From: Coleophoma eucalyptorum
Lineage: Eukaryota > Ascomycota > Leotiomycetes > Helotiales > Dermateaceae
Reading direction: 5' to 3'
Length of the DNA stretch: 64,000 nucleotides
Assembly (NCBI GenBank): GCA_026120035.1
Contig: JALRME010000006.1
Coordinates: 806,001 to 870,000 of the forward strand
The notes beneath the pieces were generated by a model, which saw only the letters and a list, made by a program, of their open reading frames with translations, had not been told where the DNA came from and ran no database searches. Position 1 is the stretch's first letter; each line of letters starts with the position of its first letter. This document shows positions 50,200 through 61,100 of the stretch, piece by piece. The translations under genes and the position numbers were made by a program.

Positions 50200-51395
50200 A
50201 TGTCTACTCCATACGATCTCCCTTCAGACACCTCCAAGATCAAGCCTTTCGAATGGGATGACCATTATGACTTCCCTCGAGACCTGATTGGCTATGGAGA
50301 GCAATCTTTCAACCCCCAATGGCCTGGCGGAGCAAAGATTGCAGTTTCCTTTGTGATCAACTATGAAGAAGTAATTCCCTGTGGAATTTCAGTCATGGCA
50401 AGCCCGAAACTAATCAATTGTGACAGGGTGCCGAAAACTGCGTCCTCAATGGCGATATGCATTCCGAAACACACTTATGGGAAGCACCAGGTGGCAGCCC
50501 CAAGGTTCAAGAGCGAGCAGTAAACATTGAATCCGAATATGATTATGGAGCGAGGGCAGGAGTTTGGAGATTGTTCAGGCTGTTCAACAAATACAACTAC
50601 AAGTACACCCTTTATGCAGTTGGCAAAGCCATCGAGGACAATCCAGCTGTTGGCATATCCTCAGTTAAAAATGGACATGATGTCGCATCTCATGCCTATC
50701 GATGGATTGACTATGCCGATATGCCTGCAGAGAAGGAGAAGGAATACATTAAGAAGGAAATCCAGACAATCCAGAAGATTTGTGGCACTCCTCCCAAGGG
50801 ATGGTACTATGGCAGATTGTCAAGCAGATCGCAGGCTCTTGTCTGGGATGTCTACAAGGAGATGGGAATTCCACTTTTGTGGGATTCAGACTCTTATGCA
50901 GATGATTTGCCATACTGGGTTGATGTCCCAGCGGAGAAGAATGAGGCTAAGCCTGAGGGAATGCTTATGATCCCTTACTCTTATGGTAAGCACTGAAAGC
51001 CTCTGATTCAACGGTATGCTAATATTTTCATAGACTGCAACGACTACAAATTCAACGTTCCTACTGGTTTCGGATCTCCTACAGATTTCTATGACCACGT
51101 CAAGGGCGCCTTTGACACTTTGTACGAAGAAGGTGAGGAAGGGTCGCCAAAAATGATGACGATTGCCACCCATTGCCGATGTATCGGAAAGCCAGCTCGC
51201 TTCCAGGCACTGAAGAAGCTCGTTGAGTACATCGCTTCCAAGGAAGGCGTCTGGGTTGCAACCCGAACACAAATTGCAGAGCACTTTAGAGAGAAGTTCC
51301 CTTACCAGCCAGGATATCTCGCTCCGGGTATTAAGAGAACAGAGGCCCCTAACACGGTCAATGGATGGCCTGCTCATAAGGACGTGCCTGTGTAG
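50200..51395 (+). CDS. PuuE-type allantoinase / polysaccharide deacetylase family protein
   Basis: Exons 50200-50370, 50427-50985 and 51034-51395 sum to 1092 nt, 363 residues. The sequence follows the PuuE (cofactor-independent allantoinase) branch of the NodB/polysaccharide deacetylase superfamily: YDFPRDLIGYGEQ, WPGGAKIAVSFVINYEEGAE, YDYGARAGVWRLFRLFNKYN, HAYRWIDYADM, GWYYGRLSSRS, WDSDSYADDLPYW, MLMIPYSYDCNDYKF, THCRCIGKPARFQAL. It has no signal peptide, so it is intracellular, unlike chitin deacetylases. PuuE hydrolyses allantoin to allantoate in purine degradation; fungal members are often annotated loosely as chitin deacetylase, so the substrate is inferred. Introns are 56 and 48 bp. The start at 50200 has a good context (AAAATGTC). 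It converges with a deaminase gene 156 bp downstream. Confidence 0.85.
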
Positions 51396-51551
51396 ATTGG
51401 TAATTTGATTGGTTTAGCGAATATATTATGTAGCCATAGCACAAGTCAGGACATTTATAAAAATCTTATTTTATCATTTATCAATCCAAGTGGTATATTT
51501 TAGTCTATATGAAGGTATCAAAAGCGACTCTTTCTTGTTTTGTAGCTCATT

Positions 51552-52346
51552 CTACAAAGCAGCGCAACTACTATTAGCATCCGCCCTCCCACAACCAGCC
51601 GGACAAGGATACTTGGTATCGAACTGCCACGCAAAATACGGGTCTGTCTCATTTGTCAGAACACCACCGAGATAACTAGTCGCTGTGCCCAACCCCAAAC
51701 TCTCCTCAAAGACTTCTTTGCTTGAGATATCAATCTGGCCCCAACCCTGCTCGATCAATGTCTCAATCGTTGTCCCAAAGATATACTCCTTGAATCCCGA
51801 CCACCGAATCGCGGACGCGCACATTGGACACGATTCTGCGTTTGTGTATAGTGAAAGAGAAGCGAATGCCGCAATTGCTGCACTGCCGCTCATCTTATAA
51901 GGTCCATTGACATCAGTGAGGATTTTGGTGCAATTATCTATGGCGGCGATCTCTCCTGTGACATTGTAAGTCTTGATCTGACCCAGCCTTGGCATGGCTG
52001 CCCAAACCCCAAACATTTACATACCATGCAGGATGGGATTTCCCGTCGTCGTCCGATTGTTAACGCCCATGCACACCAGTTTTCCAAGCCCGTCCCCGCT
52101 GATATCTGTGTGATTTACAATTACGGTCCCGAATGCTGCAAAGGGACAAGGACTCTCGAGCTCTCCCAGCGCCGCATTGGCTTTGCGCATCCAATGTGCT
52201 CGCGTACTAAAGGGAACTGTATTGTTTTCTGTCGCGTACATTGTCCGTTGCACGTTTCTAGGGCCATGTACATGTGGCGCATATCCATTGGTGAGGTGGA
52301 TGAGGGCTAGGAGCAGGATACTCAGGATCGAGAGTGGGTAGAGCAT
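51552..52346 (-). CDS. Secreted CDA-fold (guanine/cytidine-type) deaminase
   Basis: Exons 52346-52025 and 51955-51552 sum to 726 nt, 241 residues. The N-terminus MLYPLSILSILLLALIHLTN is a clear signal peptide, and several Asn-X-Thr/Ser sites follow. The catalytic core is the zinc-dependent nucleobase/nucleoside deaminase fold: HGEIAAID (His ligand and catalytic Glu, restored exactly across the 69-bp intron) and ESCPMCASAIRW (the PC-X2-C zinc ligands as CPMC). These motifs and the order HGE...SCPMC fit guanine deaminase/tRNA-adenosine deaminase-like families. The C-terminus is Cys-rich (CPAGCGRADANSSCAAL), suggesting disulphides. Deaminases of this fold are normally cytosolic, so export is unusual. 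Convergent with the PuuE-like gene, which would also fit purine scavenging; the substrate is not known. Confidence 0.85.
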
Positions 52347-53466
52347 CTTGACCTTGAATAGCGGGAAACCTTGGGTACACTTGCAAAGAGAGAAGAGGGT
52401 TGGGTAAGAACGTAGAATAGTAAATGGAAATGGAGGGTGGGCAGGTATACATGTACTTGTCAGGCCTGCAGAGAATTATCATACCATACCATACCCATTC
52501 CCACCTTTGCTGTACTCAGAACTATACATCCAGACCGCAACATGGCAAAATGCAGCAATGCAGCTCAGGAACCACAGCAAAGTATTACTTCACACTAAGG
52601 GCATCAGGAATGTATATGTCAGAGAAAAGCTGCATGCGTGCTTGCGTGGGCGCATATTTATCCCAGCCCCTCCCCTCTGGAATTCCTGTTACTCTTATCG
52701 ACGAAAAATCCCCAGAGATAAGAGAAAATGAGCGGGGGATGCATGCTGGGAATGCTGTCATCGCAAGGCTACAAGCTAGCCTTGCCAGATTCTTGCGTAA
52801 TTATTACCTTATGCCGGATTCGCAATGAATCATACAAATCTCAAGAATCCTGGTCCACCTCTCTCCACGCCTTGCTGTTTCCGGACAAATCGCCAAGTTC
52901 ATCCCTCAACCGCGGCGGGATGGTCAGCCCGGTATGCTTCCTCTAAAATGCCTTTGACAATTTCCTTTCGGGGGTCAGGAGTGGGTTGTCCGCCATGGGC
53001 GAGTGATGGAGCTGTGCTGTGTTGGTCTAGTACTGCTAACAAAAGCGCTTGGTCCCTTATCGGATCCCCTGGGTGAGGGGACCTCCTGGAAAGATGCCCC
53101 AAATTTTTGCTTATCGGCAGTGCACGCCTTCTTCTGGTTTGCTGCCACGCCTGCTCCCAAGGACTCTTATGGCGGTCGGCTCTGTTTCTACTGTTGCTGC
53201 GTAGAAAGTGGATGCGGACGATAAGGACACTAAGGTATGGCACTCTTCCGATGGGGAAGTGTCTAGTAAGTGTATAAGTGGAGGCTCGTCTCTTTTCTAT
53301 CTTATATCCTTTCTCGCTTTTGCCAAGTTTGTCCTGTTTTTGAATTCTGTCGTTGCACTCAAAGTTATCTCACATTCTCTCATTGTCCTGAAGTTGATCT
53401 GCTGCATACATCTGCAGATCTCTACCTTAGAAAATCCATACTATACTCCAGAAACCTTGTGCAGCT
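52347..53466. other. 1.1-kb intergenic region
   Basis: Divergent spacer between the secreted deaminase and the Old Yellow Enzyme. No gene supported. Includes the short repeat CATACCATACCATACC near 52482. Confidence 0.55.
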
Positions 53467-54924
53467 ATGGGTTCAATCCCAAAGACCGATGTCAGTGTCC
53501 CAGGGAACGGAGTCGTTGGCCGCGAAGATGCACCCAGAGGCGAAGAATCCAAGCTCTTCCAGCCGCTCAGCATAGGCAACGGAAGCCTCACACTCTCGCA
53601 CCGCATCGTGTTAGCACCACTGACACGAAACCGTGCTACACCAGCAGTAAAGGAGCCAACTCCCGAGAACCCCAACCGAGCATGGATCCCCAATGATCTG
53701 ATGGCAGAATACTACACGCAGAGAACCACACCAGGAGGCCTGTTGATTAGCGAAGGCATTCCACCAAATCTGGAGGGCAATGGCATGCCAGGCGTGCCCG
53801 GGCTGTTTTTGGAGGAGCAGAAGGCCGGCTGGAAAAAAGTCGTCGATGCTGTACATGCCAAGGGTGGTTATATCTATGCGCAACTATGGAATGCGGGCAG
53901 GGCTTCGATTCCGCAGCACACGGGCATGCCAACGATCAGCGCGAGTGCTACTCCATACGAGAGCGACGAGGTCTATGGCTACCCACCACCAGGCACGAGC
54001 ACGCAAGTCAAGTACAAGGATTTCCCGCCAACAGAGTTGAGCCTTGAGGGCATTCAGAGGCAGATTGGGGATTACGTCAAAGCAGCCAAGGCCGCAATCG
54101 AAGAGTGCGGATTCGACGGTGTCGAAGTCCATGGAGGCAATGGATACCTGCCCGAGCAATTCCTCAGCAGCAACATTAACACGCGCACCGACGATTATGG
54201 AGGAAGTCCTGAGAAGAGATGCAAGTTTGTGTTGGAGCTAATGGGTGCTTTGTCTGCAGCTATTGGAGATGATAAGCTGGCCATTCGACTTACACCCTTT
54301 GGCATGTATAACGAGGCGCGCGGCACGCAGCGTTTGGAGACTTGGGGACACCTGTGTAAGGAGCTGAAGAAGAAGCATAACCTGAGCTACGTGCATTTCC
54401 TCGAGCCAAGATACGAACAAGTATTCTCTCTGGAGGAGAAGAGCGGATGTGAGTTCAAGAAGCCCTCTCAACTCTATCTTATTTAAATTTTGGGTTTGGT
54501 ATTGGTATTAACGTACATAAATTTACAGTCCTCGAGTCCTGGGGCTTCAAAGAGATTGACCTCAAGCCATTCCGTGAGATCTTCGGCACCACACCAATGT
54601 TCTCAGCCGGAGGTTGGTCAGACAAGAACGCGTGGGGTATCGTAGAGGATGGCACGTATGACGCTCTAGCCATCGGACGTCTGTTCCTAAGCACACCTGA
54701 TTTCGTCGAGAGGTAAGAAAGCGTACCCTCTCTCTTTCTCTCTACAGCCCAGAACCCTGCAGAACAGCAACTGATTGACGTGCTACAGACTCAAGAAAGG
54801 ACTCCCAATGAACCAATACGACCGATCGCGCTTCTACGGCCCATTCCCAGATCCGGAGACAAAATACACTGATTACCCAGTCTGGGCGGACGTGGAGAAG
54901 TCCGGAATTAAGCTTGTTGCCTAG
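53467..54924 (+). CDS. NADH:flavin oxidoreductase, Old Yellow Enzyme family
   Basis: FMN-dependent ene-reductase reducing activated alkenes with NAD(P)H. Exons 53467-54448, 54529-54712 and 54789-54924 sum to 1302 nt, 433 residues. TIM-barrel landmarks: LSHRIVLAPLTRNRA (flavin-binding Thr), AEYYTQRTTPGGLLISEG, YIYAQLWNAGRAS, VEVHGGNGYLPEQFLSS with the substrate-binding His and Asn (HGGN) and catalytic Tyr, and NTRTDDYGGSPEKRCKF. After intron 1 come PMFSAGGWSDKNAW and DALAIGRLFLSTPDFVER, the phosphate-binding part. The C-terminus has the usual YDRSRFYGPFPD segment. About 25 extra N-terminal residues precede the core (MGSIPKTDVSVPGNGVVGRE). All key residues are present, so an active enzyme is expected. 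It could belong to detoxification or secondary metabolism; neighbours give no cluster evidence. Confidence 0.93.
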
Positions 54925-55089
54925 AAAATGGCTCTCGATCTGAATGCGTCCGGTCTGGGAGGGATATATAGTGGAATCTGGATTCGTTTGTTTCTTGCGG
55001 CCTTCATAGATAGCGTGCTTGCTCATTCCCTGAAACATTTTGATGGTTGTACATTTATTCAAATGAGAGATCTGCTATAGTCCCACATG

Positions 55090-57897
55090 TCATGTTTCCC
55101 CGGCCTCAGCCTCTACTGTAGTAGCTGCAGGAGCGCTTTCTTGAGATTGCACTGCTTCCGAAGTTCCTTCAGGCGCAGCGGCTTTTTCGTCGACCTCCAT
55201 CGCTTCGTTCCCAGCCACCGGTGTAGCAACATCCTCTGTCTTCGGCTCATCCTTAATCTCGTCCTGAGCACCGTCTAATTGAATGATCTTTGATGCCTCC
55301 TCCGTATCCTTTCCCTTGAAGATATAATTTTCAAGCTTTGCCAATGCCGATTGTAGGTCATCGTTGACAATAATTTCGTCGTAGATGCCTTTCGAATTTG
55401 CTTGTTCGATCGCTTCTTGAGCTGTTTGCAACTTTGCTTTTATAACCTCATCTGATATTGAACCCTTTTGCTTCAATCGTTGCTCAAGTTCTGGGATGCC
55501 TGGTGGTGTTAGGAATATATATCGAGCTTGGAATTCTCCGTCCTTAAGCTGTTGGATGCCGCCCTATAACTCAATTAGAGAATCCATGAAGCGATTCTAC
55601 TTGTGACAACATACCTGGTGATCCATCACCAATATTGGAACCTTTCCAGTTGCGACAATGCCCTCGACTACTTTACGACTCGTCCCATAGTCCCTTCCAT
55701 CGATGGAGCTATATTCTAAGAAATCGTCGCCATCACGCAGCATATTGAACTCTTCCTGAGTGACAAAGAAATAGTCCTTGCCATGTACCTCTTCTTCGTT
55801 CTTGGGCCTGGTGGTATGTGACATTTTCCTGCCGATGCTCTTTGAGTGTTTATCCAAGAGCATTTTCACAAGAGTGTTCTTTCCCACGCCGCTTGGCCCG
55901 GCGATTGCGATTGGACGTCGATCAGTAGGCGCAATACTATCTTCGATGTCCAAATTATCCTCATCACCATTGATGGCAGGCTCATCCACCTTGATATCAT
56001 CCTGGAAAATGATATCAATCTTATCTGCCTTCTCAATCTTATCAAAAGCAACAAGCTTGGTTCGGCTGGCAATCCTGAGCGCCCGCCATGCTTTGCTAGC
56101 TTTTGCCTCGATCGCAGCGTTCTTTGATTCATCATCTCGTGCCATTTCAATGTCCATATCGTCGAGGTCGATCTTACTCTGGAAGCTTTTAATAGAGGGT
56201 AGACGGTATCTGGAAGGATCCTTTAAGCGCTCTAAGCCTCCTTGGGCATCATTTTCAGCCAAGAACTTGAGGTCCAGAGAACCCAAAGGATGTGGACGTA
56301 TGCGTTTGTTTGTAGTCGTTTTCTTGGCGGACTTTTTCGCTTCTAAATACTCTGCTGGTGTAACGGCTGGCTTTGCAATTGAAGGACAATTCTCTATCTT
56401 CCAGCGCACCCAATTCTTGTCTCTCGAGAGAACTGTCTCCACCATCCGGTAGAAGAATGGGCCTTCGAGACCCTGCTTCAGGTAGTCTGCAATTGACTTC
56501 TTCATATCCACTGCCCATTTAGACTTATCTCAAATTAGTTATATTTCAGATATGGCTTTGGCAAACACGTACGTCTTCTTCACCCAGAACTTGGTCTGCA
56601 TACATCACAGATTTGTTGGGGTTGTCTGGAAGTTTGGCTTTAGCAAGCTTCTCCTTCGCTTTAGCGCTTAAAGACAGCAGGAAATCAAGCACAATCAAGA
56701 CTTGAACTAAGATATTCCGTCGAAACGATAAATCACTGATCTGACATCTTTTGTCAGTGAAAAATACATTATCAACACTTAGCTGAAACTTACTTCTAGC
56801 TCAAACAAGTCTCGGCTTGTGAGATATTTTGGGTTGAATGCATTAGCTAGATCGTCATCGCTCTGACTTCGTTTCCGCTTTGTCCCTCTTTTGCTCTCCT
56901 CAGACCTACCATTATGATTGATTTGTGATGACTTGAACATGACCATGGTTGCTTCTATTCCAGGCTTGAAGATGTCGAAATTCGTCTGGTTAAATAGCTT
57001 TTTGGGTTGATTGAGATATGTTTGCAAGGACCAGAAAATGGGATACAGCTCGTCAGCACTCATTGGAGCATCTGTCTTGGAAAATGTAACGCCTTTGGTT
57101 GTAGAAGCTGGTTCCTGGATACTTGGAATGGCCTTAGAAGCAGATTTTGTGGCCGAATCATCATCAACATCCATCTGCTCAGCCTCCGTCTCCCCCGAAG
57201 AATCCACGGGAGGAAGTACCTCATAGGTGGTAACATTTTCTGTATGATACTCGCCGCGAAGATTGACCGTACTTCGCTCGCCCAAAGGAAAACTCTGGAA
57301 CATGAACATAAATACGCGACCGCAGAAGGCTGTGTCTTCCGCTCTTGAGAGCCGTCTGAGTAGATCATTACAACTTCGTAGGATTGCAAGATTTTTCTGG
57401 CCGAAATGTTTTGCTGTAATTCTCTCGCGGCGTGATTCTAGATAGTCGAAAACTTTCCGACAGCCAGCAATTGTTTGACTGTCCAAAAGCTCCTCCACAA
57501 GCCAAAATAACAAAGCCGGTTCGCATTGTTCATCGTCTGAAAAGATAGAGACTATGTCGAGGAGATTCCACAGCCTTGAGAATGAAGATGAGTCAATTGT
57601 GGTAGAGGCCTATGGATCGTCAGATGTGCATCCTTGAGCTTGTGCTGGTTGAAAGCTCACCAGGATAGAATTGAATGCATCGCGAACCGCAGTTTCGATG
57701 ACTGCGTATTGACGCTTCTTGTCTTCACCGTTGGCGGAGCCGAAGATATTGTGAATTGGCTCATAAGATATATCGAGATCGGATTTCGTGAGTGGCACCT
57801 CGATCCTATCGACTTGATTGACAGTCTCTGCCTTGTCTAACAGCGCTCGCAGATATTCTGCAAAGGCGTCCACCACTTCCACACCCAAACTAGCCAT
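55090..57897 (-). CDS. THO complex subunit 1 (Hpr1/THOC1) fused to a guanylate-kinase-like domain
   Basis: Exons 57897-57661, 57609-56794, 56740-56573, 56523-55615 and 55563-55090 sum to 2604 nt, 867 residues, all junctions phase 0. Residues 1 to about 560 are THOC1 (co-transcriptional mRNP assembly and export): MASLGVEVVDAFAEYLRALL, LLFWLVEELLDSQTIAGCRK, FMFMFQSFPLGERSTVNL, LYPIFWSLQTYLNQP, EISDLSFRRNILVQVLIVLD, NWVRWKIENCPSIAKP. A guanylate kinase fold follows, about 607-793: P-loop GPSGVGKN, SHTTRPKNEEEVHGKDYFFV, EYSSIDGRDYGTS, ILVMDHQGG, QARYIFLTPPGIPELEQRL, YDEIIVNDDL. The THOC1 end and the P-loop lie in one uninterrupted exon, so the fusion needs no splicing assumption. Against active enzymes the P-loop Ser/Thr is Asn, the second GMP-binding Arg is Asn and the first Asp of DID is Val. 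An acidic Ala-rich tail ends AEAGET. Alternative start: ATG 57909. Divergent from the Aquarius gene. Confidence 0.9.
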
Positions 57898-58190
57898 ACT
57901 GAGTATCATGCGCAGCAATTTTTCATTCGAGAGATGATGCGCGGCGACGTGCTGGGAAGTTATAGTGGTGAGAAGATCGTAAAGTTATCCGTCTCCATGT
58001 CTGGAGCTCAGAATGCGAATGGGAAAGCTTACGTTGTGACAGGGTTTAAATCGCGCTACTGCAGGTCAACCTTAAATCTCGATACCACGTGACCAAGACT
58101 TTTCATCATTGCTCGCGTTTTCGCGAGGCTCTGGAGCTGCGCGTAAGGTAACGGCAGCGCATCGCAAGATTCGCAACCACACTACGAACA
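57898..58190. promoter_or_regulatory. Shared divergent promoter region (THOC1-GK / Aquarius)
   Basis: 293 bp between the start codons of two genes acting on nascent transcripts (THO/TREX and the intron-binding spliceosome complex), which makes co-regulation plausible. The 58074-58090 stretch contains TACCACGTGACCA with the E-box CACGTG, a known bHLH factor target in fungi (for example Cbf1-like proteins). Site function is inferred only. Confidence 0.5.
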
Positions 58191-61100
58191 ATGGCCCCTC
58201 GATCGAAGACCAAGGAGGTCGCTCACAAAGAGGAAGATGTGCGATCAGCTGTAGCTGATGGTCCGGGCGATAATGCCTTCGCGCAGCTTGCGAAGCAGCA
58301 TTGGTTGAAGACCTCAAAGAAGACGGCCAAGGTCAAGGTCAAGGCAGATGTGCTGAAGACTGAGATCTGGGATGTGCTGGAGGCAGAGAACTTTGCATTC
58401 AGATTGCTGCTGCTTTTGGAAAATACACAAGTCTTGGAAAGGTATGCGCCCAAAACTGCAAGCTCCAAGATAGGTAATATGCTGACGCAAGAAAACAGCT
58501 ATCTTTGGCCTGGTTATACAGAAGATTCATCCAATTACCACGTACTGCTCATAGTTCTGATTGCAAATGTTAGAACCCGGGAGCACCTTCCAACATGGGG
58601 TATGTATAACCTGTCTTATCTGGCAATGGGGCTTTGGCTGATGAACCTAGACATCTTTTCCGACAATTCTACAGAGTTTTCAAACCTTTTCCGACGAATA
58701 CTGTCGATGACTCTTGATACCACGCTCTCTGCAACAATCAGAACGCACCTAATTTCCTTCATCATTAGCGCATTCCAGTCACTGGATTGTGGCATTGTCA
58801 GAAAGGAATGCGCCCCGCTGGTGTCGATATCGATATGGCATAATATGTCTACTGAGAAGAAACGGGAGAAAAAGCTTGATCAAAGTGTACAGTTGAGAAA
58901 AGCCTGGAGAGCAGCCGGGAAAAGATACGATGCTGCCGATGATGCGACTAAACCTCGATTACGGTTTGAGCGTTCATGGCTTTTTGCACTAGTTCTTGAT
59001 TTTTTAAATCAGCTATATGACGAGAAGAGCAAGGCTGGTAAGTTATACGCTCAAATACTGATGCCCCGGCTAACCGTTCGCTGTAGCAAATGTTCAGTAC
59101 TGTGAGCGCTTCATTGAGTTTCTGTCTGATTTGCAAAGCCAATTGCCGACAAGGAGATACGTAAATACTTTACTCCAAGACTTGCTTGCTCTTCCGGCGA
59201 TTAGGCTCTCGCCTGTTTTTAACGACGAGGACAATGGCTTAATACGGGATTTGTATGCCCTACTTAAGCATTATACATACTTCTCGATTGACGATCATAC
59301 TGGAATTCAACACACCCGCAATGAGGCATACGAGCGACACTGTGCTACTCTTGCAACTCTGCAAAGAGTGGCGCTGAAGCACTTTAAAGAAAAGCTTACC
59401 ATTCTAGCTTTATCAAACTACGGTTCCATTGACAAACGTTCAGAACTTGAGGGACACCTTGAGGGACTGACCGAAGCCGAGATTTCCCAACTTTGCGAAT
59501 TGCTGGATTTAAGAATCTCATACCCAGCATCTACACTTGTGGTAGCAGACCGTGCTTTCTTAACTGAAGTCCTTCTATCCGCTCACGAGAAACGTAAGAC
59601 TTTCCAGGAGACTGCCCGTGACCTCAGCATTCTGCCTACAGAATTGACTCTTTTTGAGCCTTCCTTGCTCAGGAATGATAACTATAATGGTTCGCGACCA
59701 CTGGCAATCCCAAAATTGAACTTACAGTACCTAACTGTTGGCGATTTTCTATGGAGATCATTCATTCTACACCGCTGCGAATCATTTTATGAGATCAGAA
59801 AAGATGTAGAGGACACAATCAAGCGACTCCGACCTACAATCGGGCGATCAGGCCAGACAATTTTTGAAGGATATTCGAGAATGTCTTTGCCTATTTCAAA
59901 ACCTTCGTGGGTCTTTGCCAGCCAAAATTTCAGAAGTCAAGCTAACATCTCATCATAGTATCTTAGAAGCAGTTCCGCCACTGGTCGGTGATGATAAACC
60001 CTCTTTAGTAAAGGCAGAGATATCTCTTGATGTCAGCCGCTTGACAGAAAACATCAGACAGGAGTGGGATTCATTGCGTCCGGATGATGTTGTCTTTTTG
60101 TTAGCGATCCAAGCTAACGACGGCTCCAAAATGATCGGAAATGGAAGTGCTACCTCCTCTGATGCACAAAAGCTAGGACTGAGTCACTTACGAGCAGCTG
60201 AAGTCATCCAAGTGCTGGACGACAAGGGACGCTCCATAAGAGATCAGAATGGCCAGGCACATGGGCGAGCGAACGGCCGCATTCGAAGACTTCATGTGAA
60301 GCTTGATGCAGCAATGTTCAAGGAGGACATGGAACGTGCATCTAATGGCAAAGCTGACATTTATGAGAATATCAATGTCATCCTGCGAAGAAGAGGCAGA
60401 GAGAACAATTTCAAACCGATCTTGGAGTCGATTCGAAGTCTCACACTGTCCGATATCCCTATAGCTTCTTGGCTCCATGAGGTGTTCCTCGGATATGGTG
60501 ATCCAGCGGGAGCTTCTTATACTCACCTATCCAACGAGTTGAAGAAGGTTGATTACCGAGATACATTTCTTGACTGGCAGCATTTGATAGAAAGTCTGCC
60601 TGGGAAGGCCATTGAACCAAGTGATGATGTCACTGGAAGCTTCGGCCCTCCTTATGTTCTTCAAACCGGTACCAAGCCCGTTGAGGCAGCGCCTACGAAG
60701 CCCTCCAAAAAGCGCAGACGTGATGCTGAACCAGCACCACAAGCTCAGCCACAAGCTATACGGGTTTCTTCATACAAGCCACCAAGTACTGGACCATACC
60801 CCATGGATGCGCCAAAGCTCAATCATGTCCGTTTCACACCAGCCCAGGTCGATGCCATTATATCTGGAACCCAACCCGGTCTCACTGTGATCGTCGGCCC
60901 TCCAGGAACCGGAAAGACGGATGTTGCTACCCAAATCATCAATAACCTATATCACAACTTCCCCCAGCAACGAACCCTTCTCATTGCACACAGTAACCAA
61001 GCTCTAAACCAACTATTCCAGAAGATTGTTGCTTTAGATATTGACGAGCGACATTTACTCCGGCTGGGACATGGAGAAGAAGAGCTCGACACCGAGTCCA

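Noticed and set aside
50200..54924. A secondary-metabolite cluster around the deacetylase, deaminase and Old Yellow Enzyme
   Set aside because: No polyketide, peptide or terpene synthase and no cluster-type regulator or transporter lies in the window.
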